Below, one piece after another: positions 1-8,031 of a stretch of DNA of 64,000 nt. The notes below the pieces were generated by a model. The model did no database searches. It had not been told where the DNA came from and was given only the letters and a program-made list of their open reading frames with translations. The stretch covers positions 26,429-90,428 of the forward strand of contig VYFQ01000037.1 of the NCBI GenBank assembly GCA_009842325.1, given 5' to 3'. Each line of letters opens with the position of its first letter. Position 1 is the first letter of the stretch. Position numbers and translations under genes: made by a program. Source of the stretch: Acidimicrobiaceae bacterium (GTDB lineage Bacteria; Actinomycetota; Acidimicrobiia; Acidimicrobiales; Aldehydirespiratoraceae).

Positions 1-2
1 GG

Positions 3-455
3 GGAAAGCCCGCCCTGGACCGGATCATGTACTCGGCATCGGAGGCCGCCAACCACTCGCGGCTGTGGCACGCTCTCGGGGCTGCTCAGGCCGTGGCGCG
101 GCGAAGCCATCGCCCGGCTGCGGAACTCAGCATCTCTCTCCTCGCGGAAGCGGTGCTGGTCAACGGCGTCATCAAGACAGCCTTCGGGAGGCGGCGTCCG
201 GTCTTCGCGGGGAACCGGCCCCATGCGCTACGCCAGCCCCTCACCAGCAGCTTTCCCAGCGGTCACGCCAGTGCAGCCATGGTCGCGGCGTCGCTGCTGT
301 CACGCCGCAGCCCTTGGGCGCCCGCGTACTACGCGCTGGCCCTCGTCGTGGCGCTGAGCCGAATACACGTCCGGATCCACCACGCCAGCGATGTGGCCGC
401 AGGGATCGGGACCGGCGCGGTGCTCGGCGCTGTCGCCCGCCGCCTGTGGCGCTGA
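3..455 (+). CDS. PAP2-family phosphatase, 5' end outside the window
   Basis: Membrane-associated phosphatase of the PAP2 (type 2 phosphatidic acid phosphatase) superfamily. The three family motifs are visible in order: KTAFGRRRP, PSGHASA, and SRIHVRIHHASDVAAG, carrying the catalytic histidines. The frame is open from position 3, and the codons before the ATG at 27 read PALDRI, which resembles the usual N-terminal region of these proteins, so the true start is probably upstream of the window and the ATG at 27 internal. Hydrophobic stretches around residues 95-120 fit membrane helices. The substrate (lipid phosphate or undecaprenyl pyrophosphate) cannot be told from the sequence. Confidence 0.85.
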   Translation, partial: GKPALDRIMYSASEAANHSRLWHALGAAQAVARRSHRPAAELSISLLAEAVLVNGVIKTAFGRRRPVFAGNRPHALRQPLTSSFPSGHASAAMVAASLLSRRSPWAPAYYALALVVALSRIHVRIHHASDVAAGIGTGAVLGAVARRLWR

Positions 456-482
456 GGCCTGAGAATCTGGCGAGGCCATAAC

Positions 483-488
483 TAGGAT
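483..488 (+). promoter_or_regulatory. -10 box TAGGAT for leaderless SDR gene
   Basis: TAGGAT ends 6 nt before the GTG at 495 and no Shine-Dalgarno sequence lies between. In actinobacteria this spacing places transcription start on the start codon. Supported by the same spacing at many other genes in the window. Confidence 0.6.
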
Positions 489-494
489 CGAGAC

Positions 495-1307
495 GTGGAA
501 CTCGAAGGGGCTGTCGCGGTGGTGACGGGCGCGGCCAGCGGCATCGGACGCTCGCTGGCCCGGGCCTTGGCGCTCGATGTGGGAGCTGTGGTTGTGGTGG
601 CCGACATCGACGGGACCGGCGCCGAGGCTGTGGCCAACGAGATCGCCGCCGAGGCTGCTCCCGGGCGCCCGATCGGGTTTGCAGCCGAGATCGACGTGAC
701 CGACGAAGCCGCGGTGGTCGCGCTGATCGATGCGGTCGACGAGAACCTCGGCCCGATCGAGCTGTGGTGTGGGAACGCCGGCATCTCCCGCATGGGCGGA
801 GTGGAGCGTCCCAACGAGGAGTGGAACCTCGTGTGGGACGTGAACCTGATGGCCCATGTCATCGCCTGCCGCCATCTGGTGCCGAGATGGGTGGAGCGAG
901 GCTCAGGCCATCTGCTGATTACCGCCTCGGCCGCAGGGCTGCTGACCGGACTGGGGACGGCGTCGTACGCGGTCACCAAGCACGCCGCGGTGGCGCTGGC
1001 CGAGTGGGTCGCCATCACCCACGGCGACGACGGCGTGAGGGTGTCGTGCCTGTGCCCCCAGGGGGTTCGCACCCCGATGACGGAATCGGACTGGATGCTC
1101 GGAGTGGCCCAGGTGGAGGCGCTGGGTCTGATGGAGCCCGAAGAGGTGGCGGCAGCAACCGTGGAAGCGCTTCGGGAGGATCGGTTCCTAATACTGCCCC
1201 ACCCCGAAGTGGAAACCTACGAGCAGCGCCGAGCCGGTGACCGGGAGCGCTGGCTGCGCGGCATGCGGCGCATGCAGAAGGGTCTGCTGGGAACTTCCAG
1301 GTCTTAG
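495..1307 (+). CDS. SDR family NAD(P)-dependent oxidoreductase
   Basis: Classical short-chain dehydrogenase/reductase of 270 aa. The cofactor motif TGAASGIG is near residue 12, NAG near residue 93 and the catalytic YAVTK near residue 155. The GTG start sits 6 nt after a TAGGAT -10 box, with no ribosome binding site, so the message is probably leaderless. The C-terminal region (residues 225-265) is Arg-rich and longer than the minimal fold. The end overlaps the convergent LLM gene by 4 bp. Substrate unknown. Confidence 0.88.
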   Translation: MELEGAVAVVTGAASGIGRSLARALALDVGAVVVVADIDGTGAEAVANEIAAEAAPGRPIGFAAEIDVTDEAAVVALIDAVDENLGPIELWCGNAGISRMGGVERPNEEWNLVWDVNLMAHVIACRHLVPRWVERGSGHLLITASAAGLLTGLGTASYAVTKHAAVALAEWVAITHGDDGVRVSCLCPQGVRTPMTESDWMLGVAQVEALGLMEPEEVAAATVEALREDRFLILPHPEVETYEQRRAGDRERWLRGMRRMQKGLLGTSRS

Positions 1308-2284
1308 CCCGCGGCGGGCGCCAGCGCTCTGACCACTTCGAACGCGTCGACACCCTCGACCGGCAGCACCATGGGCGCGGGGCAGGTCACGCCGTTGTCG
1401 ACGAAGCGCCGGATGTGATCGCGGCAATCCTCGGGCGTGCCGTGAACCAGCAGTTCATCGACCACGTGCTCGGGGATCTTCCCGAGGGAGCCTCGACGGT
1501 CGCCCGCCTCCCACTGGGCCCAATGCTCGCCCAGCGCGTCCGTCCGGCCGAGCCAGGTGTGGAACGCCCGGTACACCGGCACGTTGAGGTACGCGGCCAG
1601 AATGAACCGGCCCGCGGCCATGGCCGCTTCACGATCTGGAGTGGGCAGCACGAAGATGCGGGCCACTATCTCGGCTGCCGGGTTCTCGGACCTCACGATG
1701 CCGCATACCCGGGCTGCGTCCTGAGCCGAGAGCCAGTTGATGATGGCGCCGTCGCCCTCGCGTGCCGCCAGCCGCAGCATGCGCTCTCGCAGGGCGGCCA
1801 CGAAGATGGGGACGGGCTCGTCGACCCTGACGCCGAGCCGGAAGCCGCGCACGGAGAAGGTGTCGTAGTCCTCGGTGACCTTCTCGCCGCTCATGGCCGC
1901 TCTCAGGAAGCGGATGGTGTCGCGCACACGGTGATAGGGGCGGTCGAACGCCACCGCGTTCCACCGGCCGACTATCACGTCCGACGACGAGCCGATACCG
2001 AGGACGAAACGGCCGGGCGCGGCCGAGGCCAGCGACGCGGCCGACTGCGCGAGCAGGGCGGGGCCGCGGGTGTAGACGGGCAGGATGGCGGTACCCAGCC
2101 GCAGGGAGGGCGCCCACACCGACGCGAGGGTGAGGGTGGTGAGGCCGTCGAAGCCGTCGGCCTCCGCTGACCAGACATCGGTGTAGCCGAGGTCGACCAA
2201 CTCCTCGAAACGCTCCCGCTGTGTGTGCAGGGGGCCGGCGAAGGGCACGGTGATGCCGTGTCTCTGGGCAGAAATCTGAGTCAC
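1304..2284 (-). CDS. LLM class (F420-dependent type) oxidoreductase
   Basis: Luciferase-like monooxygenase fold flavin/F420 oxidoreductase of 326 aa, normal length for the family. The start of the barrel (ITVPFAGP), the LGTAILPVYTRGP strand and the RFVLGIGSSS segment near residues 90-100 are typical of actinobacterial F420-dependent LLM proteins. The GTG start is 6 nt from a CATCCT -10-like box, so it may be leaderless. It is divergent from the small gene at 2323. Whether it uses F420 or FMN, and its substrate, are not shown by the sequence. Confidence 0.85.
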   Translation of the reverse strand: MTQISAQRHGITVPFAGPLHTQRERFEELVDLGYTDVWSAEADGFDGLTTLTLASVWAPSLRLGTAILPVYTRGPALLAQSAASLASAAPGRFVLGIGSSSDVIVGRWNAVAFDRPYHRVRDTIRFLRAAMSGEKVTEDYDTFSVRGFRLGVRVDEPVPIFVAALRERMLRLAAREGDGAIINWLSAQDAARVCGIVRSENPAAEIVARIFVLPTPDREAAMAAGRFILAAYLNVPVYRAFHTWLGRTDALGEHWAQWEAGDRRGSLGKIPEHVVDELLVHGTPEDCRDHIRRFVDNGVTCPAPMVLPVEGVDAFEVVRALAPAAG

Positions 2285-2290
2285 GGCGAA

Positions 2291-2316
2291 AGGATGTCAC
2301 ACCCCCTCGCCAATAT
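2291..2316. promoter_or_regulatory. Divergent leaderless promoters for LLM gene and small ORF
   Basis: On the minus strand CATCCT (2296-2291) lies 6 nt before the GTG at 2284. On the plus strand CAATAT (2311-2316) lies 6 nt before the ATG at 2323. The 38-bp intergenic region leaves room for little else. Confidence 0.45.
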
Positions 2317-2322
2317 GTGTAC

Positions 2323-2517
2323 ATGACCGATCAACTGGTTCTAATCGACATCGTTCCGGCAGAGAAGGCCGGCTCACCGAGCAGCTGGCAGCTCGACCCC
2401 GCCACATGCGACATCGGCCGGCGCGGCGTGGCCCGCGCCCGTCAGGCCCTGCAGGCAGCCCGCAATCAGACGAAGACCGCTACCGTCCCCAGTCCCAACC
2501 TGCCCGCCGCGGCCTGA
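2323..2517 (+). CDS. Small hypothetical protein, 64 aa
   Basis: Unrecognised small soluble protein. The segment SWQLDPATCDIGRRGVARAR at residues 21-40 looks like a conserved amphipathic helix and is followed by ARQALQAARNQ. The ATG at 2323 is preferred over the GTG at 2317 because a CAATAT -10-like box ends exactly 6 nt upstream. Coding status rests on frame, codon use and the promoter; no function is proposed. Confidence 0.6.
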   Translation: MTDQLVLIDIVPAEKAGSPSSWQLDPATCDIGRRGVARARQALQAARNQTKTATVPSPNLPAAA

Positions 2518-2624
2518 TCGCAGCGGGCGTGGCCCTATCGCCCCTCGGTCTGCCGCCGACCGCCGGGCCTCAGATGGCAACAGGCCCCACTCGTGGAAGG
2601 ACCCATTGAAGAGAGGCAGGCGCG

Positions 2625-3173
2625 ATGCGGTGTCGAGCACTCCGAGCGCTAGCACCCGTCGCACTGCTGCTGATCGCGGGCGGTTGCGGAACTGACGCAG
2701 GCAGTCCCGCCGACACCACCACGAGCACGCGGGACCACCACGCGGCAAACGCTGTCGTGGAGCGCGTCGTCGACGGGGACACGATCGTCGCGAGAATCGG
2801 GGGCCGTTCCGAGACGGTCCGCCTCATCGGTGTCGACGCTCCCGAGTCGGTGGCCCCCACCCGGCCTGTGCAGTGCTACGGCAAGGAGGCTTCGCTCTAC
2901 CTGGCGGACATGCTCCCCGCGGGAACCGAGATATCGGTGATGCGGGATGTGGAGGCCCGCGACGTCTACGACCGGCTGCTGGGCTACGTCGTGCGAACCA
3001 GCGACGGCCTCTTCGTCAACCTGGAGCTGGTCGCGGCCGGATACGCCGCGGTGCTGAACTATCCGCCCAACGACCACTACGCCGACGTACTGGACCGGGC
3101 GCAGGCGGAGGCCGTCGTCTCCGGTCTAGGGCTGTGGAGCGCCTGTGGGGGTCCCGACGTGCCGCTGGACTGA
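2625..3173 (+). CDS. Thermonuclease (SNase)-family secreted lipoprotein
   Basis: 182 aa. Residues 1-24 form a signal peptide ending in LLLIAGGC, a lipobox-like site with Cys at about residue 24, followed by a Thr/Ser/Asp-rich linker. The nuclease fold begins with VVERVVDGDTIVARI and shows VRLIGVDAPES and YDRLLGYVV, which carry the Arg and Glu positions used by staphylococcal nuclease-type enzymes. Inferred role: calcium-dependent nucleic acid hydrolysis outside the membrane. A purine-rich GAAGAGAGG sequence 5-15 nt before the ATG can serve as ribosome binding site. The 107 bp before it hold no gene that I can support. Confidence 0.85.
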   Translation: MRCRALRALAPVALLLIAGGCGTDAGSPADTTTSTRDHHAANAVVERVVDGDTIVARIGGRSETVRLIGVDAPESVAPTRPVQCYGKEASLYLADMLPAGTEISVMRDVEARDVYDRLLGYVVRTSDGLFVNLELVAAGYAAVLNYPPNDHYADVLDRAQAEAVVSGLGLWSACGGPDVPLD

Positions 3174-3225
3174 CCCCGACACTGCGTGCTCGCAGGCACC
3201 TGACCGGCACCGTGTCGGTGTGAGG

Positions 3226-3231
3226 TACCGT
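3226..3231 (+). promoter_or_regulatory. -10 box TACCGT for leaderless ChbG/YdjC gene
   Basis: TACCGT ends 7 nt before the GTG at 3239, with no ribosome binding site between. Confidence 0.55.
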
Positions 3232-3238
3232 CAGGGCT

Positions 3239-4078
3239 GTGGAATCGCTGGTGGAGCGACTCGGGCACCCAGCCGACGCGCGGCTCGTCATCGTCAGCGC
3301 GGACCGGATCGGGACCACCCACTCCTCCACTGCCGGGGGCTACCAGGCGCTGCGCGACGGCGTAGCCACCACCGGAACGATCGTGATGCCCGGCGCGTGG
3401 GCCCGCCATGGCGCGGAGCTGTACCGGGGCGAGGACCTGGGCGTCCACCTCACCCTCAATTCCGAGCTCGACTGCTTCCGCTGGGCACCCATCACCAACG
3501 CTCCGAGCCTGCTCGACGGCGACGGCGGCTTCCCCCGCACAGTGCAGGACTTGTGGGACCACGCGGACCTCGACGAGGTCCGTCGCGAGTGCCGGGCCCA
3601 GGTCGAGCGAGCCGTTCTGTGGGGATTCGACGTCACCCACCTCACCACCCACCTGTCAGCCCTTCAGCAGCGCCCGGAGTTCTTCGACGTGCTGCTGGAC
3701 CTGGCCGTCTCGTTCGACCTGCCCGTACGGCTCGAGGGCGCTGACGCGGAAGCCAAGGCCGGGTTCCCGTTCCGGTCGCTGGCGACGGACGAGGGCATCG
3801 TCTTCCCGGACCACTTCCGGCTCGTCCGGGGCGACGCTCGCCGTCATGTAGTCGAGCAACTGGGCGATCTGAGTCCGGGGGTCACCGAGTTGTCGCTGCA
3901 CCCGGCCCTGGACGAGCCCGAGATTCACGCCATCGATCCCGCGGCAGCCGGCCGGGTGGACGACCTCGCGCTCGCCCTGTCTGCCGAGGTGACCGGGATG
4001 CTCCAGGAATCCGGAGCCGTGCTGGTCGGTTACCGCGCGCTGCGCAGCGCCCAGAGGAGGGCCAGGCACCGCATCTGA
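3239..4078 (+). CDS. ChbG/HpnK (YdjC-like) carbohydrate deacetylase family protein
   Basis: 279 aa protein of the YdjC/ChbG family, metal-dependent hydrolases that remove acetyl groups from amino sugars. Visible family motifs are IVSADRIG near residue 18, GVHLTLNSE near residue 88, THLTTHLSALQQRPEF near residue 132 and ELSLHP near residue 220. Family members usually read ADD at the first motif; here it is ADR, so the second acidic residue is replaced by Arg while the first Asp and the two metal-binding His regions remain. The start is GTG and probably leaderless. The substrate is unknown and no polysaccharide genes are next to it. Confidence 0.8.
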   Translation: MESLVERLGHPADARLVIVSADRIGTTHSSTAGGYQALRDGVATTGTIVMPGAWARHGAELYRGEDLGVHLTLNSELDCFRWAPITNAPSLLDGDGGFPRTVQDLWDHADLDEVRRECRAQVERAVLWGFDVTHLTTHLSALQQRPEFFDVLLDLAVSFDLPVRLEGADAEAKAGFPFRSLATDEGIVFPDHFRLVRGDARRHVVEQLGDLSPGVTELSLHPALDEPEIHAIDPAAAGRVDDLALALSAEVTGMLQESGAVLVGYRALRSAQRRARHRI

Positions 4079-4089
4079 ATTGGTGGGCT

Positions 4090-4464
4090 TCAGCGCAGAG
4101 GGGCCAGGGCTGCCCGGAGTTGGGACGACCGCAGAAGGGGGCGCCAGCCGTCGAACAGCAGAACCTGGTCCCCCTCGAGCTTCATCCGGCCCGACATGTA
4201 GGCCGCTTCCACAGACAGCTCGCCCTCCCAGGCCCGTACGAAGTCGGGATACGACCCGGACAGCACCATGTCGGGCTCCGGGTGGCGCCCGGCCACCACT
4301 CCCACGCGGCCGTCAGCCACCACGACATGAAAGGGGGCTGCACCAGCAGGCGAGCCGCTCACGATGACCTGAGCCACGCCGTCGGCCGAGCCGGGTTCGT
4401 CGACCGCTTCCAAACCGGCCGTCACGGCCTCCAACCACCCCTCGCTGAGAGGTTCGAGGGCCAT
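4090..4464 (-). CDS. SCP2 sterol-binding domain protein
   Basis: 124 aa, a single SCP2-like domain. The strand pattern FHVVVADGRVGVVAG, then DMVLSGSYPDFVRAWEGELS and AYMSGRMKLEGD, is typical of bacterial SCP2 proteins, which bind lipids or sterols in a hydrophobic tunnel. The ATG at 4464 is chosen because it lies 1 nt after the stop of mca (TGA at 4468-4466), implying translational coupling. Reading further upstream in this frame would overlap mca. Confidence 0.8.
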   Translation of the reverse strand: MALEPLSEGWLEAVTAGLEAVDEPGSADGVAQVIVSGSPAGAAPFHVVVADGRVGVVAGRHPEPDMVLSGSYPDFVRAWEGELSVEAAYMSGRMKLEGDQVLLFDGWRPLLRSSQLRAALAPLR

Positions 4465-4465
4465 G

Positions 4466-5353
4466 TCAAGGAGACCCGCCGGCCGCCTCGGCCCGCAAGC
4501 CCTCGAACAGGTCGCGCTCGGGCCGCTCTGCGGGGCGGGGGCCGCGGGCCAGCACGTACTCGTCGTAGGGGTGAATGGAACGCTCGACCTCCGGAGGCAA
4601 CCCGAACCAGAAGGTCGACTCGGGATCGATCTGGGTGGCATGGGCCAGCAGTCCCTCGATGCGAGCGTCGATGAACCCGTCCACGGGAACCTGAGTCGTG
4701 ATCTGGTCATCGGTGGATGGGCGCTTGAACCACCAGTCGTTGTAGGGCGATTCCAAGCCGAGGTCTTGGAACGCCTGATGCCGACCCTCGATGCGCTTGC
4801 GGGACCAGAGCGTGTAGTAGAGCTTGGCCGGCGACCAGGGCTCGCCGAGGTCGGGACGGTATCGGGCGTCGCCGGCGCGCTCGAAGGCAGGGATCGAGAT
4901 GTCGTGGACCCGCACATGGTCGGGGTGCATGTAGCCGCCCTGATCCTCGGGATAGGTCACGATCACCTGGGGCCGGTGCTGGCGTATCACCGACACGAGA
5001 CGGCTCACCGCCTCGTCCAGGTCGGCGTTGGCGAAGCAGTCGGGATGGGCGTTGGCCTCCGACCCTTCCATTCCGGAGTCGCGGTATCCGAGCATCACCA
5101 CTTCGTCGTAGCCGATCACTTCCGCGGCCCGGGCCAGTTCCTCGGCCCGTATCTCGGCCAGCTTCTCGGCCATCGAGGGCTTGTCGAGCGCCGGGTTGAG
5201 GATCTCGCCTTCCTCTCCTCCCGTGCAGCACACCAGCACGGTGCGCACCCCCTCGGCGTGGTAGCGGGCCACCGTCGGTGCGCCCTTGGACGCCTCGTCG
5301 TCGGGATGGGCGTGAACGGTGAGCAGGCAGAGCCGGCCGGCGGGAGTCGCCAT
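4466..5353 (-). CDS. mca: Mycothiol S-conjugate amidase Mca (PIG-L family)
   Basis: 295 aa zinc amidase that cleaves mycothiol-S-conjugates in detoxification, releasing a mercapturic acid. PIG-L metal motifs are seen: AHPDDE near residue 15 and HPDH near residue 143. The remainder (CTGGEEGEILNP, RDSGMEGSEANAHPDCF, YYTLWSRKRI) matches Mca rather than MshB; mycobacterial Mca is about 288 aa. The ATG at 5353 is used because the sequence before it is low-complexity, and a TAGCTT -10-like box lies 8 nt upstream (5367-5362). It is followed directly by the SCP2 gene. It shows that the organism makes mycothiol. Confidence 0.88.
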   Translation of the reverse strand: MATPAGRLCLLTVHAHPDDEASKGAPTVARYHAEGVRTVLVCCTGGEEGEILNPALDKPSMAEKLAEIRAEELARAAEVIGYDEVVMLGYRDSGMEGSEANAHPDCFANADLDEAVSRLVSVIRQHRPQVIVTYPEDQGGYMHPDHVRVHDISIPAFERAGDARYRPDLGEPWSPAKLYYTLWSRKRIEGRHQAFQDLGLESPYNDWWFKRPSTDDQITTQVPVDGFIDARIEGLLAHATQIDPESTFWFGLPPEVERSIHPYDEYVLARGPRPAERPERDLFEGLRAEAAGGSP

Positions 5354-5420
5354 GGCCGGTGAAGCTAGCGCCGCCGCGCACCGCCGCGCACCGCGCCGGT
5401 TCGGCGGGCGCGCCGGGCCC

Positions 5421-6662
5421 CTACGCAGTCGGCAGGCTCGACTCCAGCGGCTCGAAGACCATGGCCCTGTCGTCGTCGATGTTGATGAGCCGCCAGCCGC
5501 ACATCTCGGCCAGGCGGCCTCGCCCCTCGTCGGGGCCGCTGGCGATGAGAGCATCACCGGGCGCGAGCCGCACCTCGCCGCGCGGCCGGTAGCGGTACTG
5601 GCCGCCACGGCGGATCGCCAGCACGGTGAAGCCGGGCTCGATGTTCAGCCTCAGGTCGGCCAGCGTCCTGCCTTCGACCGCGCACCCCTCTGCCACGGGG
5701 ATGTGCACCACCACCTCGTCGCTGTCGCCGAGCGCGACAGCCAGTATCGGATGGATGTCTTCCTGGCGCTCGATGATCCACACCATCTGCTGGGCCTGGT
5801 CTCCCAGATCCTCCGCCGCCTGCGACAACTGCAGCAGCCCCCTCAGACCCGAGTGGTCCACATGTTCCCTGGCGGCGCGCAGCACCCACTCCTCCAGGCG
5901 GTCCTTCATCTCGTCGAGGCGATCCTCGAGGTGGCGCACCTCAGCGGCAAGGCTCTCGTCCCGAAGCACCAGCGACGAGTAGGCCAAGCCGACGGCCACC
6001 TCCGAGAGGTCCTTCATCTCCACCAGCACGTCCACCGCACGGTCGAGATCCGTGGCGACCGGACCGTCGGGGACTTCCGGCGGCGTCCAGTCCGGAGACC
6101 CGGCCAGGCTGCGCAACTCGTCGATGCCGTCGGGCGATCCCCGCAGAAACAGCACGTCATCGGGGACGAGGACGGTGTCGCCTCCCACATCGGTGATCCA
6201 CTCGCGCTCCCGACGCACCGCCATAACCCGCATGCCCATCTTGGCCGGCATCTCGTGGTCGGCCAGGTGGCGGTGGGCGAGAAGCGAGCCGTCCGAGACC
6301 AGCACCCGGTGCGACACCTCCTCGGCCGCACTCAGGTCGGCCACGAGCTCCGCCGGTATGCCGACCCGGTGGGTGACGATGCGGGCAATGTCGACGGCGT
6401 CGTTGGCGATGCGCTCGATGGCGGAGATCACCTGCAGCACCGACGACATACCGTCGGCGTCGCGGGGGTGGCGCACGGCCAGGATGCACACCGCCCTCAT
6501 GTCCTGCACGAGATGGCTCATCCGCTCCTCGAGCGCGCCCACCTCGTCGGCCATGTCGGGGTCTCCGAAGTAGAGCGCGGCATAGGCCAGGTCCACCATC
6601 AACTCGGAGGTGTCCTTGGCCTCGGCCAGCATCTCCCGCAGATTGCGAGGTCTGTCTTCCAT
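5421..6662 (-). CDS. Tandem PhoU-TrkA_C regulatory protein, partner of the MgtE-like transporter
   Basis: 413 aa, soluble, with an internal duplication: PhoU-like helical domain (residues about 1-110), TrkA_C/RCK_C (about 110-190), second PhoU-like domain (about 205-310), second TrkA_C (about 315-395). The repeated helix starts KDTSELMVDLAYAAL and KDLSEVAVGLAYSSL show the duplication. TrkA_C domains bind small ligands and control ion transport proteins. An AGGAGGG ribosome binding site lies 6 nt before the ATG. It lies 49 bp downstream of the MgtE-like gene on the same strand, so gating or regulation of that transporter is inferred. Confidence 0.8.
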   Translation of the reverse strand: MEDRPRNLREMLAEAKDTSELMVDLAYAALYFGDPDMADEVGALEERMSHLVQDMRAVCILAVRHPRDADGMSSVLQVISAIERIANDAVDIARIVTHRVGIPAELVADLSAAEEVSHRVLVSDGSLLAHRHLADHEMPAKMGMRVMAVRREREWITDVGGDTVLVPDDVLFLRGSPDGIDELRSLAGSPDWTPPEVPDGPVATDLDRAVDVLVEMKDLSEVAVGLAYSSLVLRDESLAAEVRHLEDRLDEMKDRLEEWVLRAAREHVDHSGLRGLLQLSQAAEDLGDQAQQMVWIIERQEDIHPILAVALGDSDEVVVHIPVAEGCAVEGRTLADLRLNIEPGFTVLAIRRGGQYRYRPRGEVRLAPGDALIASGPDEGRGRLAEMCGWRLINIDDDRAMVFEPLESSLPTA

Positions 6663-6711
6663 CAGGTCCCTCCTGGAATCATCGTAGGTCTCAAGCGCGA
6701 CGCCGTGCCCA

Positions 6712-7953
6712 TCAGACCACCCCCACCAAGACCACCGAGACGATCAGGGTGAACGCCCCGGCCAAGTCCAGCGACGAGGTGACCATGGGAATGCCGTAGG
6801 TGTCGGGGTCGACCCCGAACCGCACGGCCGCGAGCGTTCCGTAGTAGGCGACCACCACGATCAGCACCGTGGCCAGGAGGCCGCCGAGCACAGCCACCGC
6901 GACTAGGTCGGCCAGCGGAGGGCCGGCGTGGCCCGTCAGACCGGCTGCCATCGACGACACCAGGCCGAGCAGCGCGAACACCGGGAGCGACAGCGCGAAG
7001 GTGGTGGCAAGATCGACTCTTGCCTCACCCGAGGGCACTACGGAGGGCCTGGCCAGGCCCAGATGCAGCTTGGTGGACAGGCGGCTCGACAGGACTCCCC
7101 CGAGTGCTCCGGCCGTGGCCAGGTAGCCCGGCAGCAGAACGAGCAACACCGGGAAGGTGACGAAGTCCTCGATGCGCTTCTCGACCGTGATCCCGGCCAC
7201 TAGGTCGAGCATTCCCGCCGCGATCAGCACGGGCATCGACTCGCGCATGATCGTGCGCAACTCCAGCAGCCTGCTCCGCAGCCCCCACGCCACCGACAAC
7301 GCGGCCAGGACCCCCAGCGCCCACGCCATCGACGGCGTGAGAATGTCGAACCCGGCGAGTTCGGCCGCCACCACCAGCGAGGGCAGGGTCACTACATCGC
7401 CTGCGACCGTCACCATCGGTGCGACCACGTTGTCGAGATCCCAACCGAACCGCACCGCGCCGGCTGTGGTCGCCAGAGTGATCGCCAGCACGACGAAGGC
7501 GGCGATCAGACACCCGAGCGCCGAGATCACCACAAAGTCCGAGAGGCTCATCGTCGGCGAGACGTTGAAGGCCAGTGCGATGCCTTTAGCCATGATCGCC
7601 AGCACCACACCCAGCGCCAGGCTCAACGCCACAGACGCGACCGCGTTCTGCGCCATCACCGAGTCCCGCCGGCCCGACAGCCGGAATGTGCCAGCGTGGA
7701 TGGCGGTGCCGAGCCGGCTGCCTAGCGCCCCGAAGATGTTGCCCTTCACCGCGATGGCCGCCGGTACCAGAAGCAGCAAGCCCGGCAATTCTTCGAGCGT
7801 GTCGGTGATGGACGCCAGGATCAGACCGGCGACCAGACTGGCGAGTGCAGCCATCACCAGCGCAGCGAACGCGCTGCGCACCGCCAGCAGGTCGCGCACC
7901 CAGCGCGTGGCCGCCCGCGTCAGCGCGTGAGGAATGCGACCACGTGCAGCCAT
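6712..7953 (-). CDS. MgtE/SLC41-like divalent cation transporter (two transmembrane domains)
   Basis: 413 aa integral membrane protein built from two MgtE/SLC41-type transmembrane halves, with about ten hydrophobic helices. Each half has the family signature: DLDNVVAPMVTVAGD near residue 172 and VDPDTYGIPMVTSSLD near residue 382. The N-terminal cytosolic MgtE_N/CBS gating domains of classical MgtE are absent; the neighbouring PhoU-TrkA_C protein may supply that role. Likely substrate Mg2+ or a similar divalent cation, by family. Its ATG is 6 nt from a CACACT -10-like box. Confidence 0.82.
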   Translation of the reverse strand: MAARGRIPHALTRAATRWVRDLLAVRSAFAALVMAALASLVAGLILASITDTLEELPGLLLLVPAAIAVKGNIFGALGSRLGTAIHAGTFRLSGRRDSVMAQNAVASVALSLALGVVLAIMAKGIALAFNVSPTMSLSDFVVISALGCLIAAFVVLAITLATTAGAVRFGWDLDNVVAPMVTVAGDVVTLPSLVVAAELAGFDILTPSMAWALGVLAALSVAWGLRSRLLELRTIMRESMPVLIAAGMLDLVAGITVEKRIEDFVTFPVLLVLLPGYLATAGALGGVLSSRLSTKLHLGLARPSVVPSGEARVDLATTFALSLPVFALLGLVSSMAAGLTGHAGPPLADLVAVAVLGGLLATVLIVVVAYYGTLAAVRFGVDPDTYGIPMVTSSLDLAGAFTLIVSVVLVGVV

Positions 7954-7959
7954 TCAGCA

Positions 7960-8025
7960 AGTGTGCTCCGTCAGGCGGAGCTTCGGCGCGATCTTGCGCG
8001 TGTCATCATCTCGCTTGGCTACCGT
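7960..8025. promoter_or_regulatory. Divergent leaderless promoters, transporter and ParA genes
   Basis: CACACT on the minus strand (7965-7960) is 6 nt before the transporter ATG at 7953. TACCGT on the plus strand (8020-8025) is 6 nt before the ParA GTG at 8032. The 78-bp divergent region has no other evident signal. Confidence 0.5.
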
Positions 8026-8031
8026 GCAGGC

